From contig CP137671.1 in NCBI GenBank assembly GCA_037976565.1, positions 15,578,556 to 15,642,555 on the forward strand: a stretch of DNA of 64,000 nucleotides. The letters are read 5' to 3'. The notes under the pieces were generated by a model, which had not been told where the DNA came from, searched no databases, and was given only the letters and a program-made list of their open reading frames with translations. Origin of the DNA: Mesocentrotus franciscanus (Eukaryota > Echinodermata > Echinoidea > Camarodonta > Strongylocentrotidae). This document shows, in pieces, positions 23,110-34,600 of the stretch. A program made the position numbers and the translations under genes. How positions within the stretch are numbered: the stretch's first letter is position 1; each line of letters starts with the position of its first letter.

Positions 23110-25010
23110 TCCAAAATGAGGTGCCTAACTTTCAAAGCACCTTAATCTTTGGCCGACATTTTTTATTCTTAGCTGAAAACATATTCGAATAGAGGAGATT
23201 TCCAGCTTTCTGGTGGTATAGGTCACTTACCGTGGGAAGATATCTGGACCTTACTGTTTAACTTTTAAATCGGCTCTGTATTCTCAAAATGCTCGGTCAT
23301 TCCGGACAATAGCTTCAAATCCAGTACGCAATCCAAAAAAGATGCCTAACTCTCAAGGCGCCTCAAACTTTAGCCGACATTTTTATTCTTAGCTGAAAAC
23401 ATATTCGAATAGAGGAGATTTTCAGCTTTCTGGTGGTATAGGTCACCTGCCGGGGGAAGATGTCTGGACCTTACTGTTTAACTTTTACATAGGCGCTGTA
23501 TTCTGAAAATGTACGGTCATTTCGCACAATAGCTTCAAATCCCGAGTACGCAATCCAAAAAAAGATTCCGTACTCTCAAGTCGCCTCAAACTTTGGCCGA
23601 CATTTTTTATTCTTAGCTGAAAATATATTCGAATTGAAGAGATTTTCAGCTTTCTGGTGGTATAGGTCACCTGCCGGGGGAAGATGTCTGGACCTTACTG
23701 TTTAACTTTTAAATAGGCTCTGTATTCTCAAAATGCTTGGTCATTCCGCACAATAGCTTCAAATCCCGTCCAAGCAATCCAAAATGAGGTGCTGTATTCT
23801 CAAGTCGCCTCAAACTTTGGCCGACATTTTTTATTCTTAGCTGAAAATATATTCGAATAGAGGAGATTTCCAGCTTTCTGGTGGTATAGGTCACCTGCCG
23901 GGGGAAGATGTCTGGACCTTACTGTTTAACTTTTAAATAGGCTCTGTATTCTAAAATGCTCGGTCATTCCGCACAATAGCTTCAAATCCAGTACGCAATC
24001 CAAAAAAGATGCCGTACTCTCAAGGCGCCTCAAACTTTGGCCGACATTTTTTATTCTTAGCTGAAAATATATTCGAATAGAGGAGATTTTCAGCTTTCTG
24101 GTGGTATAGGTCACCTGCCGGGGGAAAATGTCTGGACCTTACTGTTCAACTTTTAAATAGGCTCTGTATTCTAAAAATGCCTGGTCATTCCGGACAATAG
24201 CTTCAAATCCAGTACGCAATCCAAAAAAGATGCCGTACTCTCAAGTCGCCTCAAACTTTGGCCGACATTTTTATTCTTAGCTGAAAATATATTCGAATAG
24301 AGAGATTTTCAGCTTTCTGGTGGTATAGGTCACCTGCCGGGGAAGATGTCTGGACCTTACTGTTTAACTTTAAATAGGCTCTGTATTCTGAAAATGTTCG
24401 GTCATTCCGACAATAGCTTCAAATCCAGTACGCAATCCAAAAAGATGCCTAACTCTCAAGGCGCCTCAAACTTTGGCCGACATTTTTATTCTTAGCTGAA
24501 AATATATTCGAATAGAGGAGATTTTCAGCTTTCTGGTGGTATAGGTCACCTGCCGGGAAGATGTCTGGACCTTACTGTTTAACTTTATTTGGCTCTGTAT
24601 TCTGAAAATGTTCGGTCATTCCGACAATAGCTTCAAATCCAGTACGCAATCCAAAAGATGCCTAACTCTCAAGGCGCCTCAAACTTTGGCCGACATTTTT
24701 TATTCTTAGCTGAAAATATATTCGAATAGAGGAGATTTTCAGCTTTCTGGTGGTATAGGTCACCTGCCGGGGGAAGATGTCTGGACCTTACTGTTTAACT
24801 TTATTTGTAGCTCTGTATTCTGAAAATGTTCGGTCATTCCGACAATAGCTTCAAATCCCGAGTACGCAATCCAAAAAGATGCCTAACTCAAGGCGCCTCA
24901 AACTTTGGCCGACATTTTTTATTCTTAGCTGAAAATATATTCGAATAGAGAAGATTTCCAGCTTTCTGGTGGTATAGGTCACCTGCCGGGGGAAGATGTC
25001 TGTACATTTT
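23110..25010 (-). repeat. Satellite array, left half (~9 units)
   Basis: There are nine copies of a 216-224-bp unit, recognised by GGTGGTATAGGTCAC at about 23212, 23436, 23656, 23879, 24103, 24319, 24537, 24753 and 24969. Each also holds GGCCGACATTTTT and TTCTTAGCTGAAAA. The strand given is relative to the right half, which runs in the opposite orientation. Repeated ~61-codon open frames begin at GTG, not ATG, and are not considered genes. Confidence 0.93.
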
Positions 25011-28000
25011 AAGAATACAGCGCCTATGTAACAGTTAAACAGTAAGGTCCAGACATCTTGCGTACTCGGATTTGAAGCTATTGTGCGAAATGACCGAGCA
25101 TTTTGAGAATACAGAGCCTATTTAAAACTTAAACAGTAAGGTCCAGACATCTTCCCCCGGCAGGTGATCTATACCACCAGAAAGCTGGAAATCTCCTCTA
25201 TTCGAATATGGAAACAGCTAAGAATAAAAAATGTCGGCCAAAGTTTGAGCCGGCTTGAGAGTACGGCATCTTTTTTTGGATAGGTACTCGATTTGAAGCT
25301 ATTGTCCGGAATGACCGAACATTTTCAGAATACAGAGCCTATTTAAAAGTTAAACAGTAAGGTCCAGACATCTTCCCCCGGCAGGTGACCTATACCACCA
25401 GAAAGCTGTAAATATCCTCTTGAAGAATATGGAAACAGCTAAAAATAAAAAATGTCGGCCAAAGTTTGAGGCGCCTTAACAGTTATGCATCTCATTTTGG
25501 ATTGCGTAAACGGGATTTGATGCTATTGTGCGGAATGTCCGTACATTTTAAAATACAGAGCCAATATTAAAGTTAAACAGTAAGGTCCAGACATCTTCCT
25601 CCGGCAGGTGACCTATACCACCAGAAAGCTGCAAATATCCTCTTTAAGAATATGGAAACAGCTAAAAATAAAAAATGTCGGCCAAAGTTTGAGGCGCCTT
25701 AACATTTATGCATCTCATTTTGGATTGCGTAAACGGGATTTGATGCTATTGTGCGGAATGTCCGTACATTTTCAAAATACAGAGCCGATTTAAAAGTTAA
25801 ACAGTAAGGTCCAGACATCCTCCCCCGGCAGGTGACCTATACCACCAGAAAGCTGAAAATCTCCTCTATTCGAATATGTTTTCAGCTAAGAATAAAAAAT
25901 GTCGGCCAAAGTTTGAGGCGCCTTGAGAATACGGCACCTCATTTTGGATTGCTTGACGGGATTTGAAGCTATTGTGCGGAATGACCGAGCATTTTCAGAA
26001 TACAGAGCCTTTTTAAAAGTTACAAAGTAAGGTCCAGACATCTTCCCCCGGCAGGTGACCTATACCACCAGAAAGCTGTAAATATCCTCTTGAAGAATAT
26101 GGAAGCAGCTAAAAATAAAAAATGTCGGCCAAAGTTTGAGGCGCTTAACAGTTATGCATCTCATTTTGGATTGCGTAAACGGGATTTGATGCTATTGTGT
26201 GGAATGTCCGTACATTTTTAAAATACAGAGCCAATATTAAAGTTAAACAATAAGGTCCAGACATCTTCCTCCGGCAGGTGACCTATACCACCAGAAAGCT
26301 GCAAATATTCTCTTTAAGAATATGGAAACAGCTAAAAATAAAAAATGTCGGCCAAAGTTTGAGGCGCCTTAACATTAAATTTTTTTATGCATCTCATTTT
26401 GGATTGCGTAAACGGGATTTGATGCTATTGTGCGGAATGTCCGTACATTTTCAAAATACAGAGCCGATTTAAAAGTTAAACAGTAAGGTCCAGACATCCT
26501 CCCCCGGCAAGTGACCTATACCACCAGAAAGCTGAAAATCTCTTCTATTCGAATATGTTTTCAGCTAAGAATAAAAAATGTCGGCCAAAGTTTGAGGCGC
26601 CTTGAGAGTTAGGCACCTCATTTTGGATTGCTTGGACGGGATTTGAAGCTATTGTGCGAAATGACCGAACATTTTCAGAATACAGAGCCTTTTAAAAGTT
26701 AAAAGTAAGGTCCAGACATCTCCCCCGGCAGGTGACCTATACCACCAGAAAGCTGTAAATATCCTCTTTAAGAATATGGAAACAGCTAAAAATAAAAAAT
26801 GTCGGCCAAAGTTTGAGGCGCTTAACAGTTATGCATCTCATTTTGGATTGCGTAAACGGGATTTGATGCTATTGTGCGAAATGTCCGTACATTTTCAAAA
26901 TACAGAGCCAATATTAAAGTTAAACAGTAAGGTCCAGACATCTTCCTCCGGCAAGTGACCTATACAACCAGAAAGCTGGAAATCTCCTCTATTCGAATAT
27001 GGAAACAGCTAAGAATAAAAAATGTCGGCCAAAGTTTGAGGCGACTTGAGAATACGGCACCTCATTTTGGATTGCTTGGACGGGATTTGAAGCTATTGTG
27101 CGGAATGACCGAGCATTTTCAGAATACAGAGCCGATTTAAAAGTTAAACAGTAAGGTCTAGACATCTTCCTTCGGCAGGTGACCTATACCACCAGAAAGC
27201 TGTAAATATCCTCTTTAAGAATATGGAAACAGCTAAAAATAAAAAATGTCGGCCAAAGTTTGAGGCGCTTAACAGTTATGCATCTCATTTTGGATTGCGT
27301 AAACGGGATTTGATGCTATTGTGCGAAATGACCGAACATTTTCAGAATACAGAGCCTTTTTAAAAGTTACAAAGTAAGGTCCAGACATCTTCCTTCGGCA
27401 GGTGACCTATACCACCAGAAAGCTGGAAATCTCCTCTATTCGAATATGTTTTCAGCTAAGAATAAAAAATGTCGGCCAAAGATTTAGGCACCTTGACAGT
27501 TATGCATCTCATTTTGGATTGCGTAAACGGGATTTGATGCTATTGTGCGGAATGTCCGTACATTTTCAAATACAGAACCAATATTAAAGTTAAACATTAA
27601 GGTCCAGACATCTTCCTCCGGCAAGTGACCTATACCACCAAAAAGCTGGAAATCTCCTCATTAATAATATGTAAACAGCTAAGAATAAAAAATGTCGGCC
27701 AAAGTTTGAGGCGACTTGAGAATACGGCACCTCATTTTGGATTGCTTGACGGGATTTGAAGCTATTGTGCGGAATGACCGAACATTTTCAGAATACAGAG
27801 CCGATTTAAAAGTTAAACAGTAAGGTCCAGACATCTTCCCCCGGCAGGTGACCTATACCACCAGAAAGCTGAAATCTCCTCTATTCGAATATGTTTTCAG
27901 CTAAGAATAAAAATGTCGGCCAAAGTTTGAGGCGCCTTGAGAGTACGGCATCTTTTTTGGATTGCGTACTGGATTTGAAGCTATTGTCCGGAATGACCGA

Positions 28001-28632
28001 ACATTTTCAGAATACAGAGCCTATTTAAAAGTTAAACAGTAAGGTCCAGACATCTTCCCCCGGCAGGTGACCTATACCACCAGAAAGCTGTAAATCTCCT
28101 CTTTTAGAATATGTAAACAGCTAAGAATAAAAAATTGGCCAAAGATTTAGGCGCCTTGAGAGTCATGCATCTCATTTTGGATTGCGTAAACGGGATTTGA
28201 TGCTAAAAAAAATTGTGCGGAATGTCCGTACATTTTCAAAATACAGAGCCAATATCAAAGTTAAACAGTAAGGTCTAGACATCTTCCTCCGGCAAGTGAC
28301 CTATACCACCAGAAAGCTGGAAATCTCCTCCTTTAAGAATATGTAATCAGCTAAGAATAAAAAATGTCGGCCAGATATTTAGGCGCCTTGACATTTAGCA
28401 TCTCATTTTGGATTGCGTAATCGGGATTTGAAGCTATTGTACGGAATGTCGGTACATTTTCAGAATACAGAGCCGATATGAAAGTTAAACAGTAAGGTCG
28501 AGACATCTTCCTCCGGCAAGTGACCTATACCACCAAAAAGCTGGAAATCTCTTCTTTAAGAATATGTAAACAGCTAAGAATAAAAAATGTCGGCCAGATA
28601 TTTAGGCGCCTTGACATTTAGCCCCTCATTTT
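25011..28632 (+). repeat. Satellite array, right half (~16 units)
   Basis: Sixteen units of ~222-226 bp are anchored by GTGACCTATACCACCAG from about 25163 to 28520, in reverse orientation to 23110-25010. Subtypes recur every third unit in part of the array: CAGGTGACCTATACC...GCTGCAAATAT at 25605 and 26276 are 671 bases apart. This suggests a trimeric higher-order repeat. The last units are more diverged (AGATATTTAGGCGCC). Confidence 0.92.
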
Positions 28633-29260
28633 GAAGGATATAGAAGGATATAGAATGTAAATGACCCCACCTCCTCTTTCTCTCTCTCTCTCTCTTGGAA
28701 TGTGTGGAATAATGGAATTTAAGAGATACAGAGAGGATAGGCAAAATCGACTGGAAAGGAATGAGAAGGACAATAAGAAAACGTAAAAGAAGATGGGGTG
28801 TCTATTATAAGGGAATTGGAGAAAGAGATAGAGAGCGAAAGAGGGGGAGGGAAAAAGAGAGAGAACGGAGAAAGATATACGTTTTGTATGTTAGCCATGA
28901 CATGGAACCCTTATCATTCACAATGGGTTATATATATAGAGAGAGAGAGAGTGAGAGAGAGAGGAGCGAGAGAGAGAGAGAGAGGGGGGGAGAGAGAGGG
29001 GAGGGGAATATATTAATGTATAGATATAAAAGAAAGAAAGAATAAAATAAATAAATATAAAATTATATAGATTTATAAAGATAGAGGAACATGCAGGGAA
29101 TACAAGGGACTCAAGGGAGGGACAAAGGCTGAGGAAAAAAGGACAGTCTGGAGAAAATAGAGAGAGAGAGAGAGAGAATGAGAGACGGGGGGTGAGAGGA
29201 GAGAAAATGAAAGAAAGAAGGGAGAGAGAGAGAGAGTAGACCGACTAACAATTCGGGATG
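28633..29260. repeat. Purine-rich (GA)n tracts
   Basis: A (TC)n run near 28676-28694 is followed by interrupted GAGAGA and GGGGAGAG tracts to about 29240. The open frames here consist of Arg/Glu repeats and are artefacts of simple sequence. Confidence 0.8.
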
Positions 29261-29423
29261 AATCTTCATCAATATTTATTGTTCAAATAATGGTCATGAT
29301 TTAAAAGTCGTTATATCTTTCTTGCCTGTTTCGTGTCGAATTTCTTATATTTTTTTGAGTATTTTTGCTAAAAACGAAGACATGATAATAAACACTTTCT
29401 CACAGGTTTCACGGCAAACCGCT

Positions 29424-29588
29424 GCACAATACATACCGACGGTGTGGTGCTGGCGCGCGTGTGTGAAGTTAGCGACTGTAATATCAGATCCTCATTAAAT
29501 TCATGTGAGTAATTCATCATTACGGTCGCTAACTTCACGCACGAGCGCGCGCCCGCACACCACCGTCGGTACGGTATGCAGTTATTGT
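29424..29588. repeat. Hairpin element with ~60-bp arms
   Basis: The arm at 29424-29482 (GCACAATACATACCGACGG ... TTAGCGACTGTAAT) pairs with 29520-29588 (ATTACGGTCGCTAACTTCAC ... GGTACGGTATGC), leaving a 37-base loop. The arms are rich in CG dinucleotides. Upstream sequence at about 29270-29430 matches 39730-39930 as reverse complement, so the hairpin joins a wider repeat family. Confidence 0.75.
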
Positions 29589-29736
29589 ATAGTGTATATC
29601 TGATGAGTACCTCTTAGAACTTCCTTTTTCTGTATACCGGTTTGAAGACACCATAGCACACAAATCTATTGTTATCATGCGGTCACGGTTCGGTGCACAC
29701 GAGTGGTCGCTGAGTTGTGGTCGCTAGAAGTAGTCC

Positions 29737-29830
29737 AATAAAAGCTGATCGCGGCGAAGGTGAAAATCTACTGCCGTACTCAAAATCTGTCCCGGCATGC
29801 TTTGCGTTGAAACAACCGTGAAGGCACGTA
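29737..29830 (-). repeat. Right member of an inverted pair flanking the satellite
   Basis: Reverse complement of 22285-22378 over ~90 bases (CTGATCGCGGCG ... CCGTGAAGGCACGT). Confidence 0.8.
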
Positions 29831-29832
29831 TT

Positions 29833-30421
29833 GCCAATTTGGTTATCAGTTTGTGACGTCATGTCCTCACTATTTATCAATTGCTTTATATAGTTTTATC
29901 CCATTAATTTCCCTTTTTATCCCCCCAAACTTGATTTCCCCATGCCTTTGCCCAGGTTATATGATTTCTATCATATTGCGTGCATGACATTTCACAAAAT
30001 CTTTTATGAACTTTGAAGAATTGATACTATTTTCTTAATATTTTATATTCATAATTATTGATTTTTATATAAATAGTTTATCAAAATTCACATTTTTCAT
30101 GATTTAACTGGAAAAAAATTACTCTATATTAGTGCATCCAGACAAAACCATATTACTATCAATCTAACTTGGATGCTGGTGTGAAGAAATAAGATTCTTA
30201 GGGGGAAAATAGAAAATAATTAGTGGACTAGTACATGACGTCACAGACTCATGAGTGAGTTGCCAATTTGTCTAGTGGTTTTCAAAGTTTTTTATGTCAT
30301 TAAAAATTCATAACTTTCTTATTAGTAATCCGATTTTTGCTCAAACTTTTTTTGATTGGTTTGTCTGATTTTTCTGCTTTTATTGAAACTAAGTTATTTT
30401 TGGAGTGGACTTGCCCTTTAA
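29833..30421 (+). mobile_element. TTAA MITE family 2, 5'-truncated copy
   Basis: It matches 57147-57771 from TTGCCAATTTGGTTATCAG to the right terminus GGAGTGGACTTGCCC, and is followed by TTTAA. The left terminal arm is absent and is replaced by the inverted-pair repeat. Confidence 0.75.
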
Positions 30422-30448
30422 CTAGGTTTTAATTACATGTATATACAG

Positions 30449-30690
30449 TGGCGGATCCAGGGGCCCGGGCCCCCTCCCCTAGTAAAACAAACAGGTAAAA
30501 ACACCCTTTTTTGAAGAAAAAAGAAGATGGGCCCCCCCTGGCGCCCAAGGGAGGGGGAGGTGTCGGTGGAAAAAAAACCACCCTTCCCATAGGGAAAAAA
30601 ATGTTTAGGGTACCAAAAAAAAAAAAATAGTGCTCACTACCCCTGGCGCCCAAGGGGGGGCGGTGGAGAAAAAAATAACCCTTCCCGTAG
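30449..30690 (+). mobile_element. Truncated hAT-like MITE (CAGTGGCGGATCC end)
   Basis: The left end CAGTGGCGGATCCAGG is intact and the interior has GGCGCCCAAGGG blocks like the 15025 element in reverse. No matching right terminus is seen. Translations are Gly/Pro-rich noise. Confidence 0.65.
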
Positions 30691-30772
30691 TTTTAGCTAC
30701 TACGACTACGTCATAAAGGGGAATCGGGGAATTTCCCTGGATTGTTTTGCCTGAAGCTGAAGAGGGCGCGTG

Positions 30773-31557
30773 TATGGCGCGCCGTTTGACCAATAATTCA
30801 GATAAACAGTGTTTATCGCCGAAAAACAGTGTTTATCGCCGAAAAACACTGTTTATCGAGCGATAAACACTGTTTATCGAGTGATAAACACTGTTTATCG
30901 AGAGAAACTATGTTTTCGACTGATAAACACAGTTTCTCTCGATAAACACTGTTTATCGGCGATAAACACTGTTTTCGGTGATAAACATTGTTTATCGAGA
31001 GAAACTGTGTTTATCAGTCGATAAACATAGTTTCTCTTGATAAACAGTGTTTATCGCTTGATAAACAGTGTTTATCACTCGATAAACAGTGTTTTCGACG
31101 ATAAACAGTGTATATCTGAATTATTGGTCAAACGGCGCGCCATACTCGATAAACAGTGTTTATCGCTCGATAAACAGTGTTTTTCGGCGATAAACACTGT
31201 TTTTCTGAATTATTGGTCAAACGGCGCGCTCGATAAACAGTGTTTATCGGCGATAAACACTGTTTTTCGGCGATAAACATTGTTTATCGAGAGAAACTGT
31301 GTTTATCAGTCGATAAACATAGTTTCTCTTGATAAACAGTGTTTATCGCTCGATAAACAATGTTTATCACCGAAAAACAGTGTTTATCGCCGATAAACAG
31401 TGTTTATCGAGAGAAACTGTGTTTATCAGTCGAAAAACATAGTTTCTCTCGATAAACAGTGTTTATCACTCGATAAACAGTGTTTATCGCTCGATAAACA
31501 GTGTTTTTCGGCGATAAACACTGTTTATCTCAATTATTGGTCAAACGGCGCGCCATA
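30773..31557. mobile_element. 785-bp composite foldback element, 6-bp target duplication
   Basis: It has the same TATGGCGCGCCGTTTGACC terminal repeats as 20642-21077, with flanking direct repeats CGCGTG at 30767-30772 and 31558-31563. The interior is made of CGATAAACAGTGTTTATCG units. Two internal copies of the terminal motif occur (TTATTGGTCAAACGGCGCGC near 31120-31142 and 31208-31228), so one or two partial elements lie inside. Frames through it encode repeated INTV peptides by repetition only. Confidence 0.87.
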
Positions 31558-31589
31558 CGCGTGCGCGTGCTGGTTTTCAGAAACGTTCT

Positions 31590-31748
31590 GGGGGGCATTT
31601 CATCAACATTTGTCCACCGACGACTGTCGGTGCCGACTAAATTTGACCAATCAGAGGCCTGGAAAATAGTCGGTGACAATAAAATTGTCGGTGAAAATGA
31701 TTTTAGTCGGTGAAAACCACCGACTAATTGTTTCATGAAACGCCCCCC
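31590..31748. mobile_element. Small MITE with GGGGGGCATTTCAT ends
   Basis: The left end GGGGGGCATTTCATCAA and the right end TTTCATGAAACGCCCCCC are inverted repeats. The interior repeats GTCGGTGA and CCACCGAC several times. No clear target duplication was found. Confidence 0.6.
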
Positions 31749-31920
31749 GGATCTAATCTCAGAATCTCAGAATGGTGTACAGACATCGCTTGGAAGCACC
31801 AACGTCTAGACTTGTACTAGAGATGGTGTTTCTTCCGTGCAATGTGCAATTTAAATTGATGTCTACCTCATGCATTATTCATTTAATCATTTAACCTACG
31901 GAGTGAACTGGTATACATGG

Positions 31921-33762
31921 CAGAGCTGCCAACATTGGAAAACAGTTGAGAGTGAGATTATACGAGAAGCGTTAGCGCGAGGGAGCGAAGCGACCAAGCC
32001 CGACCGAGCGGAGCGAGGGAGTGGTGGGTGGGAGGGGCGTCCCCTCCCACAGTGTAGAGCTTTTTTATTTTCCAAGGTGAAATTGTGTGATCTGGTGCAT
32101 ACTTTAGAGAGTATTTTAACATATAGCTAAAGGCAATATGGAGAGAGAAAATCATACAGAGAGATAAAGAAAATTATTAACATGGAATACCTGATTGTTC
32201 GCCCACGAACGTGGGCCGCTGGGCTAGGCGTAGAGCGAGGTACTGAGGGCCCCACGCGCTCACTCTCTGAGACAAAGCCACAGGCAAGTTTTCGTTCAAC
32301 TTTAATTAAGTTGTTACAAATAATCACAAGTCATTTTTCACTCTCAAAACTCACTTTATATTTTTAAAATCCCTCTCATTCTATTCTACTGTATGAAGTC
32401 ATATTAGGCCATCTTAAAAACAAAGCATAGAACCGTGAAATCTCTGCTGTTCTCGATCAATTGAATTGTCAACTGCAGATGACGTACTCGAGCTCGCTGC
32501 TGGTTCGTACGTACGTCCGATCCATATCCGGGGCGCGTCCGGGGCGCGTCTTATTTTTTCGTACCACAGCGAGCCCAGATTCCTATTTTTATGAATATTC
32601 ATTACGCAGGGTCGGGAAAGTCTCGATTCTCTTGAATATTCATGTATGATCGAGGCGGGAACTATCCTACATACGTAGCATGCGCAGCATCGAATATTGT
32701 GTGTAACACGTTGGATTAATGGTATAAAACGACATTAGAAAAGCAATGTCATGGTCATTTAGATCATAATACAGTCATAAATGCTGTGTTTAATTATTAA
32801 TAAATGCAAAAAAATGCCAGTAGACAAGATATATAGCATATATTTCAAGCAAGAGTAAAATGATTGTTCTCTTGATAGGCAATTTATGAGTACTTTTCCG
32901 AGGTCATGTTGAATCTAGTTCTTTTTATGAATGGGAAAATAATCAGTTCTAGGTTCGCTTGTTTAAATATTACAAGCAGAGGTTGAATTTTGGTATTGAA
33001 TATGTGATACAGTATAAACATGAGTTAAGTTCAATTAGCAAATGTTAATTTGATAAAACTGGATTTGACGTTTTATTCTTTAGACTGGGTCGTAGTGACA
33101 ATTCAATCTGTATTAAAATTAAATAACAAGAATAGGCCTACATATTTACAGACATTTAGCAAAAATAAATACCTGTGTATTGCACTTAAATTATTTCTAT
33201 GATCTATGCATGCTCACTTAACTGCATAATATTACCACTGAATAATTACTTTAGTGCCTGCATGATGTGTCGTTTCACATACTATGTACCTGTCATAATA
33301 AATGACTTATGAAATCAAACTCTATAGCTACGTACTTTATCCTCGTAAAGATACTCTTTCGTATTAAACGAATAAGGATTTATTTGTGACACACAGTGCT
33401 ATATTCGTTCTCACCAATTCTAACCGGATTAAATAACTGCTTTCTTTCCTAAGCATCAAATACACACACTTGTTCAATACAGTCTTGATAACCAGCTGCA
33501 AAGGGGCAAATCTAAGTCACTAGTCTATACAAGCAGCTGGATATCAAATTCACCTTGCTAATTGAACTTAACTCATGTTCATAATAATGTATCACATAAT
33601 CAATACCAAAATTCAACCTCTGCTTGTAATATTTAAAAAGCAAACAGCGAACTGATTATTTTCCCTTCATGAAAAGAATTAGATTCAACTTGACCTCAGA
33701 AAAGTACGGTAGGCCTACTCATAAATTGCCTATCAAGACTCTTGCTTGAAATATATGCTATA
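31921..33762 (+). mobile_element. hAT-like foldback element 1, left part
   Basis: The end CAGAGCTGCCAACA matches the inverted terminal repeats of the 48599-51037 element. The whole block is the reverse complement of about 49200-51037. Its own inner parts (about 32495-33060 and 33550-33760) are inverted copies of each other, so the element folds back on itself. No transposase frame is seen. The element is interrupted at 33763 by another transposon and resumes at 47452. Its outer flanks (ATACATGG and GACTGAGT) do not form a target duplication. Confidence 0.8.
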
Positions 33763-33780
33763 CCCTGATAGCAGAGCGAC

Positions 33781-34600
33781 GTCTTAAAGACGTCATATTT
33801 ACGTCTTGTACTACGTCTTTAAGACGACATAACATGACGTAAAAAAGACGTAAACTTGCACCCGCGTCGCCGTCTTCAGGACGACATATTTTGACGTGAT
33901 TTTTACGCGTCAAAGAAAGACGTCTTTAAGACGTCAACTTGTACCATAGGAAGACGTCATATGGACGTCATATTTACGTCTTTTAGTTAAAGAAAGACGT
34001 CTTTAAGATGACATAACTTTACGTCAAAAAGATGTAAACTTGCACCCGCGACGTCGTCGTGAGGACGTCATATTTTGACGTGATTTTTACGTCTTATTAG
34101 TTAAAGATAGACGTCTTTAAGACGTCAACTTGTACCATAGGAAGACGTCATATGGACGTCATATTTACGTCTTTAGTTAACGAAAGACGTCTTTAAGACG
34201 ACATAACTTTACGTCAAAAGCGTAAACTTGCACCCGCATACGTCGTCGTGAGGACGTCATATTTTGACGTGATTTTTACGTCTTATTAGTTAAAGAAAGA
34301 CGTCTTCAAGACGTCAATTTTTACCCAAGAAAGACGTCTTACAGACTTCGTGTATACATTGTATGGACATCAAATTTTGACGTAATATTTACATCTTATT
34401 GATAAAGAATAGACGCCTTCAAGACGGTAACTTGTATCAAAGGTAGACGTCGTACTGACGTCATATATTAATGTGATTTTTACGTCTTACTGGTAAAAAA
34501 GACTTTAAGACGTTAAATTGTAAAAAGGAAGTCGTCATACAGATGTCATATATTTATGTAGTTTTACATCTTTTAAGTAAAAATTACGTCTTAAAAGCAT
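33781..34600. repeat. Left subterminal GACGTC-rich array
   Basis: This is a diverged tandem repeat with a long unit of roughly 180-190 bases, built from GACGTCTTTAAGACGTC, TATTTACGTCTT, CTTGCACCCGC and ATTTTGACGTGATTTTTACG. Decay increases towards 34600. GACGTC is palindromic and many copies resemble half CRE sites. Confidence 0.85.

Noticed and set aside
23110..28632. Repeated ~61-codon open frames as a small gene family
   Set aside because: They start at GTG, recur because the satellite repeats, and have many frameshifts between units; no exon signals are present.
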